Assembly: GCF_041080675.1 (NCBI RefSeq)
Contig: NZ_CP163520.1
Location: 2,542,001-2,606,000 of the forward strand
Source of the DNA: Streptomyces sp. cg36
GTDB lineage: Bacteria > Actinomycetota > Actinomycetes > Streptomycetales > Streptomycetaceae
Length of the DNA: 64,000 bases
Direction: 5' to 3'
The notes under the pieces were generated by a model, which saw only the letters and a program-made list of their open reading frames with translations, made no database searches and had not been told where the DNA came from. Shown piece by piece: positions 42,743-53,946 of this stretch; position 1 is the first letter of the stretch, and the number at the start of each line of letters is the position of its first letter. The translations under genes were made by a program, and so were the position numbers.

Positions 42743-43414
42743 ATGCGTCTCGTCATCGCCCGCTGCTCCGTCGACTACGCGGGCCGCCTCACCGCCCATC
42801 TGCCCTCCGCCACCCGGCTGATCCTCGTGAAGGCGGACAACAGCGTCTCCATCCACGCGGACGACCGGGCGTACAAGCCCCTCAACTGGATGTCTCCGCC
42901 CTGCACGCTCAAGGAGGGGACCGGGGACGACGAGGGCGTCTGGACCGTGGTGAACAAGGCGGGCGAGAAGCTCATCATCACGATGGAGGAGATCCTCCAC
43001 GACACCTCGCACGAGCTCGGCGTGGACCCGGGTCTCATCAAGGACGGCGTGGAAGCGCACCTCCAGGAGCTGCTCGCGGACCGGATCGAGACGCTCGGCG
43101 AGGGGTACACCCTCATCCGCCGCGAGTACCCGACGGCGATCGGGCCGGTCGACATCCTGTGCCGGGACGCCGACGGGGCGACCGTCGCGGTCGAGATCAA
43201 GCGGCGCGGCGAGATCGACGGGGTCGAGCAGCTGACCCGCTACCTCGAACTGCTGAACAGGGACCCGCACCTGGCGCCCGTACGGGGCGTGTTCGCGGCC
43301 CAGGAGATCAAGCCGCAGGCCCGCGTACTGGCGACGGACCGCGGCATCGGCTGTGTGGTGCTCGACTACAACGCCATGCGAGGAATCGAGGACGACAAGC
43401 TCCGCCTGTTCTAG
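42743..43414 (+). CDS. nucS: NucS/EndoMS mismatch-specific endonuclease
   Basis: 223 residues. The N-terminal DNA-binding domain (about 1-110) is followed by a RecB-like nuclease domain with [20 protein letters not shown], matching the catalytic D-EIK pattern (Asp, Glu, Lys). The C terminus DDKLRLF is a beta-clamp-binding motif. Known role: cuts both strands at G-T/G-G/T-T mismatches in bacteria without MutS/MutL. The ATG at 42743 has no ribosome site; TAGCGT 8 bases before suggests a leaderless mRNA. Divergent from the SCO5389 gene. Confidence 0.95.
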   Translation: MRLVIARCSVDYAGRLTAHLPSATRLILVKADNSVSIHADDRAYKPLNWMSPPCTLKEGTGDDEGVWTVVNKAGEKLIITMEEILHDTSHELGVDPGLIKDGVEAHLQELLADRIETLGEGYTLIRREYPTAIGPVDILCRDADGATVAVEIKRRGEIDGVEQLTRYLELLNRDPHLAPVRGVFAAQEIKPQARVLATDRGIGCVVLDYNAMRGIEDDKLRLF

Positions 43415-43427
43415 CCCCCGCCCAGTT

Positions 43428-43453
43428 CCGCCCGCCCCTGAAGGGGCGGGCGG
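43428..43453 (+). terminator. hairpin terminator after nucS
   Basis: Perfect 12-bp stem (43428-43439 with 43442-43453) and a GA loop, 14 bases beyond the nucS stop. Confidence 0.7.
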
Positions 43454-43458
43454 GCCCT

Positions 43459-43600
43459 GAAGGGGCGCGGGGAACTGCGCGAGAAGCGTCCACGGCCCGC
43501 AGACGGCATCGGGTTTGAGGGGCGCGGGGAACTGCGCGACCGACCCCCACCGGCCCGCAGCCGACGAACCGGCCGCCCGCCCGAGGGCTTTCGGGAAGGG
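43459..43600. repeat. GC-rich intergenic element, two copies
   Basis: AGGGGCGCGGGGAACTGCGCGA occurs at about 43460 and 43518 (58-base period), followed by a GCTTTCGGGAAGGGGCGGGG segment also found at 53470. Between convergent nucS and the P-loop gene. Confidence 0.75.
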
Positions 43601-43612
43601 GCGGGGCGGGGC

Positions 43613-46171
43613 CTACGCCGTAGGCGACGCCGCCCCACTGGGACTGGCCCCACCCGAAGACGCCGCACCGGACGCCCCACCCCCCGAAGTCCCACCCGTA
43701 CCCCCGGCGGACGCCCCACCCGAGGTGGTCGTCTCCCCACCACTCTGCCCCCCGGTGGAGGACGCACCGCCCGCGGAAGGCCCGCCGGTGGTGGGCCCGG
43801 ACGTGGTCGGCCCCCCGGTGGCCGACGGGGACGTCGACGGCAACGGCTTGCCGGACGGCGTGGGCGGCCCGGTGGGCGTCTTGGTGGGCGGCTTCGTCGG
43901 CGGCTTCGTCGGGGTCTTGCCCGGCGACGTGGACGGCTTCCCCGACGGCGTGGCCGGGGAGGACGCGGACGACGACGGGGAGTCCGGGGCCGACGGGCCC
44001 GTGCCCGGAGTGGCCGAGTGCGGGCGCCCCGGCCGCGTCGGACCACCACCGGACCGGTGCGTGGCCCCCGGCGTCCCCGGACTGTCCGCCGGAAGCCCCC
44101 CACTGCCGTCGTCCTCGTTGGCCGACTGCTGCTGGCGGACCTTGTCGCCGGGCGAGTCGGAGCCGTCGGACGACGTCGCGCCGAGCGTGACCACCGTGCC
44201 CAGGACCGCCGCCAGCAGCGCCCCCGCGCCCGCCGCGACCAGATTGCGGCGCGTCCCGGTGAACAGGGTGCGCCGGACCGGCCCGGTGGCCGCCCGCGGG
44301 GTCACCAGGGTCGCGGTGGTGTCCGGCCGCGGCGGGGGCGGCGCGGGTACCCCGGCGGGCGGGGACTGGGACTCCTCGTAGCGGGCCGCGGGCACCTCGT
44401 CGCCCGCCGGGGTGCGCCCGCCGGAGACGACGGGCCCGCCGGAGCGGTCCTCGACGAGGGCGAGGGCCCGGCGCCCGGCGACCGTGCCGCGCTTGTCGGA
44501 GAGCGCGCCCTTGAGCCCGATGGACGCCTCCAGTTCGGCGCGGGCGCGGTCGACGTTCCCGGCGCAGAGGGCGAGGACGCCGAGTTCGTGGTGGAAGTAC
44601 GCCTCCTCGGCCACCTCTCCGGTGAGCCGGGCGGCGGCCGAGCCGATCCGCAGGGCCCGCTCCCAGGCGCCCCAGTGCAGCCCGGCCGCGAAGGCGGGCG
44701 CCGCGCTGCGGGCGAGCCGGACGGCCGTGCCCGGGTGCCCGGCGTCGCCGCCGGGGACCAGCGCGGCGAGGGCGGCGAGCACCGAGTCGGCCTCGGCGGC
44801 GGCCCGTTCGGGGGTCACCGAGGGGTGGCCGGTCCACCAGGCGTAGTGCTGGGCGGCGGTGTGCGCGCGTTCGTCGGCGCCCTCGTCGTACCCCGCGTCC
44901 TCCAGCTGGGCGAGGACGCCCGCGGCGAGCCGGTAGCGCGGCCCGGCCGGGGAGAGCAGGGAGCAGCCGAGGAGTTCGCCGAGGGCCGCGTCGGCGTGGG
45001 TGTCGCCGATGAGCGCGGGCAGGTGCGCCTGGTGCGGGACCTCGCCGCCGAGCGCGACGGCGAACCGCAGGGTCTCCCGGGCGGCCGGGCTGAGCCGGGC
45101 GGCGAGCGGGGCGGCGGGTGCGGCGCCCTCGCCGAGGGAGGGCAGCGGCACCTCGCGGCCCTCGGCGGAGAAGACGGAGAGGTCGCCGGGCTCCTCCACG
45201 GGCAGCCCGAACTCGTCGAGGGGCAGGCCGTGGCCGCGCAGGGCGTCGCGCTGCCGCAGCAGGGCCCCGGCCTGGGCGAACCGCAGGGGCAGGCCCTCCG
45301 ACTCGAACCAGAGGTCGCCCGCCCAGTTGGCCTCCTCGTCGGTGAGGGGCCGGTCGACGGCCTGTTCCAGGAGTTCCAGGGAGGCGCCGCGCCCGAGCCC
45401 GGCGAGGAAGACCTCTTCGAGGTGCGACTCGGCGGGCGGCGAGGCCACTTCGGGGGTGGCGGCGAGGAGGAAGGCGCACTCGGGGGCGGCGGCGAGCAGC
45501 TCTTCGAGGGCGGCGCCGCCGAACTCCAGGTCGTCGACGAGGACGACGGCCCCGATCTCCCGCACCTGGTCGAGGAGTCCGGCCCGGTCGGGGCGGTGGA
45601 GGGGGGTGCGGTAGACGGCGGCGTAGAGCTCGTGCAGGAGTTCCTGGGGGGTGCGGCGGTGGCCGTTGAGGCGGACGACGCCGTCGGGCGCGAGCCGGGC
45701 GCAGTCGCCGGCCACGGCGTCGAGCAGGATCGTGCGCCCGGCTCCGGCGGGTCCGGTGAGCCGTACCGAGCGGCCCCGGCCGAGCAGCCGCACCAGGCGC
45801 TCGCGCTCCTCGCCGCGCTCCAGGAGTACGGGGGCGGGGGCCGCGGGTCCGGCGGGTACGGGCGGGCGCAGGGCGCGTTCGCGTTCGGCGCGCTCGTCGG
45901 GGGTGCGGCGCTGGGCGCGGCCGGGTATCTCGCCGGGCGGGCACGCCTCGATCTCGCTGCCGTCGACCGGGTTGACGGTGAGCAGGAAGTCGCCGCAGAC
46001 CAGCCGTGCGGTGCGGGCGGGGCCGGTGGTGCGCGGCCCGCTCTCGCGGCCGAGGTCGGGGGCCGCGGCGTCGCGGTCGCGCGGCCGGCCCTTGGTGCCC
46101 GGGTCCGCGGTGTCCGAGCCGTTCCGCTCGTGGTCGAACTCTTCCGGTCCCCGGTTGTCCTTCGGGTCCAT
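43613..46171 (-). CDS. P-loop NTPase with a transmembrane helix and mucin-like C-terminal tail
   Basis: 852 residues. A charged N terminus (to about 115) precedes an AAA/STAND-like domain. Its P-loop is GPAGAGRT (140-147), with Arg in place of the usual Walker A Lys, and its Walker B is VVLVDDLEF. An alpha-helical repeat region follows (about 400-600, with AHTAAQHYAWWTGHPS and TPR-like AYFHHELGVLALCAGNVDRAR). A single membrane helix (about 645-665, NLVAAGAGALLAAVLGTVVTLGA) leads to a 180-residue extracellular tail of Ser, Thr, Pro and Gly. ATG at 46171 with a GGGGGG run 8 bases upstream. Function unknown; the layout suggests a cytoplasmic NTPase tethered to a cell-surface stalk. Confidence 0.82.
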   Translation of the reverse strand: MDPKDNRGPEEFDHERNGSDTADPGTKGRPRDRDAAAPDLGRESGPRTTGPARTARLVCGDFLLTVNPVDGSEIEACPPGEIPGRAQRRTPDERAERERALRPPVPAGPAAPAPVLLERGEERERLVRLLGRGRSVRLTGPAGAGRTILLDAVAGDCARLAPDGVVRLNGHRRTPQELLHELYAAVYRTPLHRPDRAGLLDQVREIGAVVLVDDLEFGGAALEELLAAAPECAFLLAATPEVASPPAESHLEEVFLAGLGRGASLELLEQAVDRPLTDEEANWAGDLWFESEGLPLRFAQAGALLRQRDALRGHGLPLDEFGLPVEEPGDLSVFSAEGREVPLPSLGEGAAPAAPLAARLSPAARETLRFAVALGGEVPHQAHLPALIGDTHADAALGELLGCSLLSPAGPRYRLAAGVLAQLEDAGYDEGADERAHTAAQHYAWWTGHPSVTPERAAAEADSVLAALAALVPGGDAGHPGTAVRLARSAAPAFAAGLHWGAWERALRIGSAAARLTGEVAEEAYFHHELGVLALCAGNVDRARAELEASIGLKGALSDKRGTVAGRRALALVEDRSGGPVVSGGRTPAGDEVPAARYEESQSPPAGVPAPPPPRPDTTATLVTPRAATGPVRRTLFTGTRRNLVAAGAGALLAAVLGTVVTLGATSSDGSDSPGDKVRQQQSANEDDGSGGLPADSPGTPGATHRSGGGPTRPGRPHSATPGTGPSAPDSPSSSASSPATPSGKPSTSPGKTPTKPPTKPPTKTPTGPPTPSGKPLPSTSPSATGGPTTSGPTTGGPSAGGASSTGGQSGGETTTSGGASAGGTGGTSGGGASGAASSGGASPSGAASPTA

Positions 46172-46527
46172 GGTGAAAGCCCCCCAGATGCGCGTGCGAA
46201 ACCTTGCCCCTCCCGGCCGCTACGCACTCCGCCGTCGCTCTGGTCCGGTACCCGCCGCAGGGATGTCGACCGGCGGGAGACCGCACCCTAAACCTTCGCC
46301 CAGTATCTCCGAACGGGCGGGGTGCCGACCCGCCCAGAGCGTCACGGTCCGGTGAGGATTGCGTGCGGAGGACCGGCTTCCACATCCCGCGCACAAGTTG
46401 CGCACAGGCTCCGCTCAAGACGGCCGTACGAAGGTCATGAGCCGGGACGCGGGCGCCCGCCGGACTCCGCGCGGCAGGCGTACGCCGCGCACCGCGCGCG
46501 TCCCCGCGCTCGGCACCCGCCGCGCGC
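46172..46527. other. 356-base gap, no gene seen
   Basis: It lies between the STAS gene end (46528) and the P-loop gene start (46171), both on the reverse strand. Short frames lack ribosome sites and the expected codon bias. A GCGCAC-N6-GCGCAC direct repeat lies near 46390-46405. It probably carries the P-loop gene promoter. Confidence 0.5.
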
Positions 46528-46851
46528 TCACACGCGCGGCAGTGCCTCCGCGGCGATGCCGCCCTCGATGGCGAGGATGCGGTGCAGCCGGGTCGCCACC
46601 AGCAGCCGCTGCATCTGGGGCGGCACGCCCCGCAGCACCAGCCGCCGTCCGCAGCGCCCGGCCCGCCGGTGGGCGCCCATGATGACGCCGAGACCGGTGG
46701 CGTCCCAGGAGTCCAGTTCGGTCAGGTCGAGCACCAGGTCGCCGGCGCCGTCGTCGACGGCCGAGTGCAGGACCGTACGGGCGTCCGCCGCGCTGCGGAC
46801 GTCGAGGCGGCCCCCGACGACCAGCTCGACGTGGTCGCCCCTGATGTGCAT
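46528..46851 (-). CDS. STAS-domain anti-sigma factor antagonist
   Basis: 107 residues, a single STAS domain. LVLDLTELDSWDATGLGVIMGAHRRAG is the phosphorylation helix. Thr52 sits where SpoIIAA has the phosphorylated Ser58, in DATG instead of DSSG. It would bind an anti-sigma kinase and be inactivated by its phosphorylation. No anti-sigma or sigma factor gene is adjacent. ATG at 46851 with GGGGAG 6 bases upstream. Confidence 0.9.
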   Translation of the reverse strand: MHIRGDHVELVVGGRLDVRSAADARTVLHSAVDDGAGDLVLDLTELDSWDATGLGVIMGAHRRAGRCGRRLVLRGVPPQMQRLLVATRLHRILAIEGGIAAEALPRV

Positions 46852-47011
46852 ATGAACTCCCCGGAGTGCTCCGTATACCTGTCTGTCTGTCGTCTCTTAC
46901 TGCACCAACTGACTGCACAGACCGCGGTGAAGTTGCCGTCTGTAAGCGAACCGATACCTAATTCACCCCATGGAGTGACGCTGGAGCGGGGGGAGGTGAA
47001 CGGGGGCCGGT

Positions 47012-47860
47012 TCAGTGCTTGTAGAAGCCCTGCCCGCTCTTGCGGCCGATGTCACCGGCGTCAACCATCCGGCGCATCAGCTCCGGCGGGGCGAACTTCT
47101 CGTCCTGCGACTCGGTGTAGATGTTGCTCGTGGCGTGCAGCAGGATGTCCACGCCGGTGAGGTCGGCGGTGGCCAGCGGGCCCATCGCGTGGCCGAAGCC
47201 CAGCTTGCAGGCGAGGTCGATGTCCTCGGCGGTGGCCACGCCCGACTCGTACAGCTTGGCCGCCTCGACGACCAGCGCCGAGATCAGCCGGGTGGTGACG
47301 AAGCCCGCCACGTCGCGGTTGACGACGATGCAGGTCTTGCCGACCGACTCGGCGAACTCCCGTGCGGTGGCCAGGGTTTCGTCGCTGGTCTTGTAGCCGC
47401 GTACCAGCTCGCAGAGCCGCATCATCGGGACCGGCGAGAAGAAGTGGACGCCGACGACCCGCTCCGGGTTCTCGGTGGCCGCCGCGATCTTGGTGATCGG
47501 GATGGCGGAGGTGTTGGAGGCCAGCACGGTGTCCGGGCGCACGATCTTGTCGAGCGTACGGAAGATGTCGTGCTTGACCTCCAGCTTCTCGAAGACGGCC
47601 TCGACGACGATGTCCACGTCGGCGGCGGCGTCCAGGTCGGTCGTGGTGGTGATGCGGGCGAGCGCGGCCTCCGCGTCCTCGGCGGCCAGCCTGCCCTTGG
47701 CGACGAACTTGTCGAAGGAAGCCCTGATGCCGTCGGTGCCCCGGGTGAGCGCCTCATCGGTGACGTCGCGCAGCACCACGTCCCAGCCCGCCTGCGCGGA
47801 GACCTGCGCGATGCCCGAACCCATGAGTCCGGCCCCGATGACGGCGAGCTTCCTGGCCAC
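47012..47860 (-). CDS. 3-hydroxybutyryl-CoA dehydrogenase
   Basis: 282 residues. The NAD-binding GAGLMGSG is at residues 9-16. The catalytic pair lies in HFFSPVPMM and FVTTRLISALVVEAA; LGFGHAMGPLATADLTGVD and the final SGQGFYKH are family marks. It interconverts acetoacetyl-CoA and 3-hydroxybutyryl-CoA, next to thiolase in the pathway. The GTG at 47860 has a GGGGTG-like site. Also used in ethylmalonyl-CoA supply in Streptomyces. Confidence 0.95.
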   Translation of the reverse strand: MARKLAVIGAGLMGSGIAQVSAQAGWDVVLRDVTDEALTRGTDGIRASFDKFVAKGRLAAEDAEAALARITTTTDLDAAADVDIVVEAVFEKLEVKHDIFRTLDKIVRPDTVLASNTSAIPITKIAAATENPERVVGVHFFSPVPMMRLCELVRGYKTSDETLATAREFAESVGKTCIVVNRDVAGFVTTRLISALVVEAAKLYESGVATAEDIDLACKLGFGHAMGPLATADLTGVDILLHATSNIYTESQDEKFAPPELMRRMVDAGDIGRKSGQGFYKH

Positions 47861-48031
47861 TTCACACCCCTTTGACGGCTTACCTATACGGCTCTCCGGC
47901 GGAGGCTATCGGCCGTGAGGCGTCTTGGGAGCCGTAAGAGATGCGCGTCACGTCTCGGATGACGGACATCACACCAAGACGGGTGAGCGGGGTCTCACCG
48001 GGGGTCCGTTCGCCCCAATTAGGCTGGCCCC

Positions 48032-48604
48032 ATGGTCAATCTGACGCGCATCTACACCCGCACCGGCGACAAGGGCACCACGGCGCTGGGCGACATGAGC
48101 CGCACCCCCAAGACGGATCTGCGGATCTCGGCGTACGCGGACGCGAACGAGGCGAACGCGGTGCTCGGCACGGCGATCGCGCTCGGCGGGCTCGACGAGG
48201 AGGTCGTACGGGTCCTCACCCGGGTGCAGAACGACCTGTTCGACGTGGGCGCGGACCTGTCGACGCCGGTGGTGGCGGACCCCAAGTACCCGCCGCTGCG
48301 GGTCGAGCAGTTCTATGTGGACCGGCTGGAGGAGGACTGCGACCGCTTCAACGAGCGGCTGGAGAAGCTGCGCAGCTTCATCCTCCCCGGCGGCACCCCG
48401 GGCGCGGCGCTGCTGCACCAGGCGTGCACGGTGGTGCGCCGCGCCGAGCGGTCCACCTGGGCGGCCCTTGAGGTGCACGGCGAGACGATGAACCCGCTGA
48501 CCGCCACCTACCTCAACCGCCTCTCGGACCTGCTGTTCATCCTGGCGCGCACGGCCAACGGGGAGACCGGGGACGTGCTGTGGGTGCCGGGCGGCGAGCG
48601 CTAG
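48032..48604 (+). CDS. cob(I)yrinic acid a,c-diamide adenosyltransferase (PduO type)
   Basis: 190 residues of the PduO-type ATP:cobalamin adenosyltransferase. The N-terminal ATP loop is YTRTGDKGTTALGDMSR; the DANEANAVLG and FILPGGTPGAALLHQACTVVRRAERS segments carry the active-site Arg and Glu. It makes adenosylcobalamin for IcmA and methylmalonyl-CoA mutase. ATG at 48032; no strong ribosome site. Divergent from the 3-hydroxybutyryl-CoA dehydrogenase gene. Confidence 0.93.
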   Translation: MVNLTRIYTRTGDKGTTALGDMSRTPKTDLRISAYADANEANAVLGTAIALGGLDEEVVRVLTRVQNDLFDVGADLSTPVVADPKYPPLRVEQFYVDRLEEDCDRFNERLEKLRSFILPGGTPGAALLHQACTVVRRAERSTWAALEVHGETMNPLTATYLNRLSDLLFILARTANGETGDVLWVPGGER

Positions 48605-48660
48605 CACCCGGCCGACGGACGGCGGCCGGGCGGCGGGCGTCGGGCGGCGGGGCCCGGCCG

Positions 48661-49237
<577 letters not shown>

Positions 49238-49424
49238 GGTGTTCCCCTTGCTCGACCCGCCCGGCCCCTCGTTTTCCGGACCTGTCTCCAGCGTCGGCCC
49301 GCGACCTGCCGCGATCGTCGTCGCCAGTGAGGAACCGGCACTGCATCCTTCGATGTAGTCCGGTGCGCCCGCAATGGGCCGATGCGGGGAAGCCCACGCC
49401 CCCGACCAGGTGTTTCATGGGTAC

Positions 49425-50624
49425 GTGACCCGCTTTCCCCGCCCGCACCACCACGATGTGACGATCGCCGCCGTCGGCCTGCTCGGCGGTGTCACCGGCT
49501 GGGCGCTGGGGCTGCGCACCCAGGGCGGGCTGATCGGCGGCCCGGCGGTGCTGGTCCCGCTGACAGTGATGGCGGCCCTGGAGCTGCTGCGCCGGACCGC
49601 GCCGCAGTTCGCCCTGGTCGTGGGCACCTTCGCGGTGGTGGCGGACCAGTTCACGACCGGCAGCCTGGTCACGGTCCTGATGTTCACCGATCTGGTCTAC
49701 GCGGCCGTCCTGTACGGCACTCCGGCCGCCGCCCGCCGCATCCCCATCACCACCGGGCTGATCTCGGTGGCGGTGGCGCTGGGCTTCCTGGCCTGGCTGC
49801 ACAAGCCGGAGGCGCTGCTCATCGGGGTGATCACGGCGGTGATCTCCTTCGCGCCCGCCACCACGGGGGCCCTGGTGCGCAACCACCGCGACGCGGCCGA
49901 GGCGGCGACCCTGCGGGCCGAGCAGACCGCGCTGCTGGCCGAGCTGGACCGCACCCAGGCGGTGGTGGCCGAGCGCGCCCGGATGGCCCGTGAGCTGCAC
50001 GACCTGGTCGCGGGCCATCTCTCGGCGATCGCCATCCACGCCACGGCCGCGCTCAGTCTGGACGACCCGGCGACCACCCGCACCGCGCTCGGCGTGATCC
50101 GCACGAACAGCGTGGACGGGCTCGCCGAGATGCGCCGTCTCATCGGGCTGCTGCGGGACAGCGGCGCCACCGCCGAACCGGCCGCCGCGCCCACCCTGGC
50201 CGCGCTGGACGCGCTGATCGCCCAGGCCCGTACCAACGGCGCCGCCGGCGGGCTCGACTTCGCGCTCCACGACCGGCGGCCGGAGGGGGCCGCGCTGCCC
50301 GCCCCGATCGAGCTGGCCGCGTACCGGATCGTCCAGGAGTCGCTGACCAACGCCGTCAAACACGCCTCCCCCGGTACGGTCACCGCCTCGCTGGCGCACA
50401 CCGGGCGGGCGCTGCTGGTCGAGGTGTCCAGCCCGTACGGGAACGGCGGCGCCCGGCCGGAGCCGCGCGCGCCGGGCTCGGGGGCCGGTCTGGTGGGGAT
50501 GCGGGAGCGGGCCGTCCTGCTCGGCGGGAGCTTCAGCTCGGGGCCCGAACCGGCGCGGGACGGGACGAAGATCTGGCGGGTACGGGCCGAACTGCCCCTT
50601 CAGGAAAGCGAGTCGCAGGCATGA
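49425..50624 (+). CDS. chiS: NarL-type sensor histidine kinase ChiS
   Basis: 399 residues. About five N-terminal membrane helices (residues 8-135) precede a coiled linker, the HisKA_3 helix with acceptor His in ARELHDLVAGHLSAIAIHA, and HATPase with VQESLTNAVKHASPG and GSGAGLVGMRERA. The start is uncertain: GTG at 49425 gives a compact N terminus; an ATG at 49374 is also in frame, and neither has a strong ribosome site. The stop overlaps chiR (ATGA). In S. coelicolor this kinase and the next regulator control the neighbouring chitinase. Confidence 0.87.
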   Translation: MTRFPRPHHHDVTIAAVGLLGGVTGWALGLRTQGGLIGGPAVLVPLTVMAALELLRRTAPQFALVVGTFAVVADQFTTGSLVTVLMFTDLVYAAVLYGTPAAARRIPITTGLISVAVALGFLAWLHKPEALLIGVITAVISFAPATTGALVRNHRDAAEAATLRAEQTALLAELDRTQAVVAERARMARELHDLVAGHLSAIAIHATAALSLDDPATTRTALGVIRTNSVDGLAEMRRLIGLLRDSGATAEPAAAPTLAALDALIAQARTNGAAGGLDFALHDRRPEGAALPAPIELAAYRIVQESLTNAVKHASPGTVTASLAHTGRALLVEVSSPYGNGGARPEPRAPGSGAGLVGMRERAVLLGGSFSSGPEPARDGTKIWRVRAELPLQESESQA

Positions 50625-51265
50625 CGATCCGGGTACTGGTCGCGGAGGACCAGTCGTCGGTACGGGCGGGACTGGTCCTGATCCTGGGCAGCGCCCCGGA
50701 CATCGAGGTCGCCGGGGAGGCGGTGGACGGCGAGGAGGCGGTGCGCCTGGCCCGTGAACTGCGGCCGGATCTGGTGCTGATGGATGTGCAGATGCCCCGC
50801 CTCGACGGGGTCGCGGCGACCCGCCAGGTGGTCGCGGAGGGGCTCGCCGACGTATTGGTGCTGACCACGTTCGACCTGGACGAGTACGTCTTCGGGGCGC
50901 TGCGGGCGGGGGCCGCCGGTTTCCTGCTGAAGAACACCGACGCCCGGGCGCTGATCGAGGCGGTGCGGACGGTGGCGGCGGGCGAGGGCCTGATCGCCCC
51001 GGCGGTGACCCGGCGGCTGATCGCCGAGTTCGCGGCACCGGCGGCGCGGCGGCCGGTGGAGCGGCCGGCCGCGCTGGACGCGCTCACCCGGCGGGAGAGC
51101 GAGGTGCTGTCGTGTCTGGGCGAGGGGCTCTCCAACGCGGAGGTGGCGGTGCGGCTCTCGATGGCCGAGGCGACGGTGAAGACGCACGTCAGCCGGTTGC
51201 TCGGCAAGCTGGAGCTGCGCAGCCGGGTCCAAGCGGCCGTACTGGCGCAGGAGTTGGGGCTCTGA
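50621..51265 (+). CDS. chiR: NarL/LuxR-family response regulator ChiR
   Basis: 214 residues. Receiver domain with Asp55 in LVLMDVQMPRLDG, a DQ pair at 10-11 and Lys in FLLKNT. LuxR helix-turn-helix at about 148-210: LTRRESEVLSCLGEGLSNAEVAVRLSMAEATVKTHVSRLLGKL. Coupled by ATGA to chiS. In Streptomyces the ChiS-ChiR pair activates chitinase genes through direct repeats such as those at 51283 and 51304. Confidence 0.92.
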   Translation: MTIRVLVAEDQSSVRAGLVLILGSAPDIEVAGEAVDGEEAVRLARELRPDLVLMDVQMPRLDGVAATRQVVAEGLADVLVLTTFDLDEYVFGALRAGAAGFLLKNTDARALIEAVRTVAAGEGLIAPAVTRRLIAEFAAPAARRPVERPAALDALTRRESEVLSCLGEGLSNAEVAVRLSMAEATVKTHVSRLLGKLELRSRVQAAVLAQELGL

Positions 51266-51280
51266 GCCACGGTTTCGGCC

Positions 51281-51324
51281 GCTGGTCTGGACCTCTTGAC
51301 GATTGGTCCAGACCTTCCTACGCT
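51281..51324 (+). promoter_or_regulatory. chiC promoter with two dre-like sites
   Basis: A clear housekeeping promoter: TTGACG (51296-51301), 17-base spacer, TACGCT (51319-51324). Two 12-bp repeats, TGGTCTGGACCT (51283-51294) and TGGTCCAGACCT (51304-51315), are 21 bases apart and flank the -35. Both match the DasR dre consensus (ACTGGTCTAGACCACT) and the known chitinase direct-repeat operators, so GlcNAc-dependent repression and ChiR control are likely. Confidence 0.88.
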
Positions 51325-51438
51325 CTCGGCACTGCTGTGTGAGCGTGCCACGACACCGTGTTGCTCCACGACACCGTGTGCTCACCGGGCGGAGCAGGGT
51401 CCCACCCCCACCCTTCGGACCTCACTCGGGAGCTTTCC

Positions 51439-53298
<1,860 letters not shown>

Positions 53299-53355
53299 CC
53301 CCCGAATCCCCCCGGGCAGGCGGCCCGTCCCCGCTTGCCCGCCGGTGGGGGCCGT

Positions 53356-53426
53356 TCGCGCGGTTCCCCGCGCCCCCACGAGGCGCCCCGCAGGGGCGCA
53401 TTCCAGGGGCGCGGGGAACCGCGCGA
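53356..53426. repeat. 21-bp inverted repeat element between chiC and the DUF2550 gene
   Basis: 53356-53376 pairs perfectly with 53406-53426 (TCGCGCGGTTCCCCGCGCCCC arm), enclosing an inner 7-bp hairpin (53383-53389 with 53393-53399). It lies between convergent genes, so it may end transcription in both directions. Confidence 0.8.
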
Positions 53427-53499
53427 GGAGCGAGCACGGTCCGCAGCCGAACGACCCTCCGCCGGAGGCTTTCGGGAAGGGGCGGGGCGGGGCAGAGAC

Positions 53500-53946
53500 C
53501 TACGCCACGTTCACCCGCTGGCCGGGCGGCGCCGCCTCCAGCCACGCCAGGAACCCGGTCAGCGCGTCCTCACTCATCGCCAGCTCCAACCGCACACCAC
53601 GGTGCGTACAGCCGAGCACGATCGCGTCGGACAGCAGCGCCAGCTCCTCCTCGCCCGCCGGCTTGCGCCGCGCCACGACCTCGATCGCCGAGCGCTCCAG
53701 GAGCCGCCGCGGCCGGGGCGCGTAGGAGAAGACGCGGAACCACTCGATGCGGTCACCGCTGTACCGCGCGACTCCGTACACCCAGCCCTTGCCACTGGTG
53801 TCGTCGCCCTCGGGCACGTCCCAGCGGAGACTGCAGTCGAAGGTCCCGCCGGAACGCTGGATCAGGCGTCGGCGCAGACCGAAGACGAAGAGTCCCACCA
53901 GTACCAGCGCGACGACCAGGCCGCCCACAAGCAGAACGAGGGTCAT
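53500..53946 (-). CDS. DUF2550 family protein
   Basis: 148 residues. One N-terminal membrane helix (about 3-24) precedes a cytoplasmic domain: FDCSLRWDVPEGDDTSGKGWVYGVARYSGDRIEWFRVFS and IVLGCTHRGVRLELAMSEDALTGFLAWLE. The gene downstream of atpC is of this family across Actinobacteria. Function unknown; the order suggests a link to ATP synthase, but no experiment is known to me. ATG at 53946. Confidence 0.88.
   Translation of the reverse strand: MTLVLLVGGLVVALVLVGLFVFGLRRRLIQRSGGTFDCSLRWDVPEGDDTSGKGWVYGVARYSGDRIEWFRVFSYAPRPRRLLERSAIEVVARRKPAGEEELALLSDAIVLGCTHRGVRLELAMSEDALTGFLAWLEAAPPGQRVNVA

Noticed and set aside
46204-46440. 78-residue plus-strand frame upstream of the P-loop gene
   Set aside because: No ribosome site, no recognisable motif and Arg/Pro-rich shadow-like composition.
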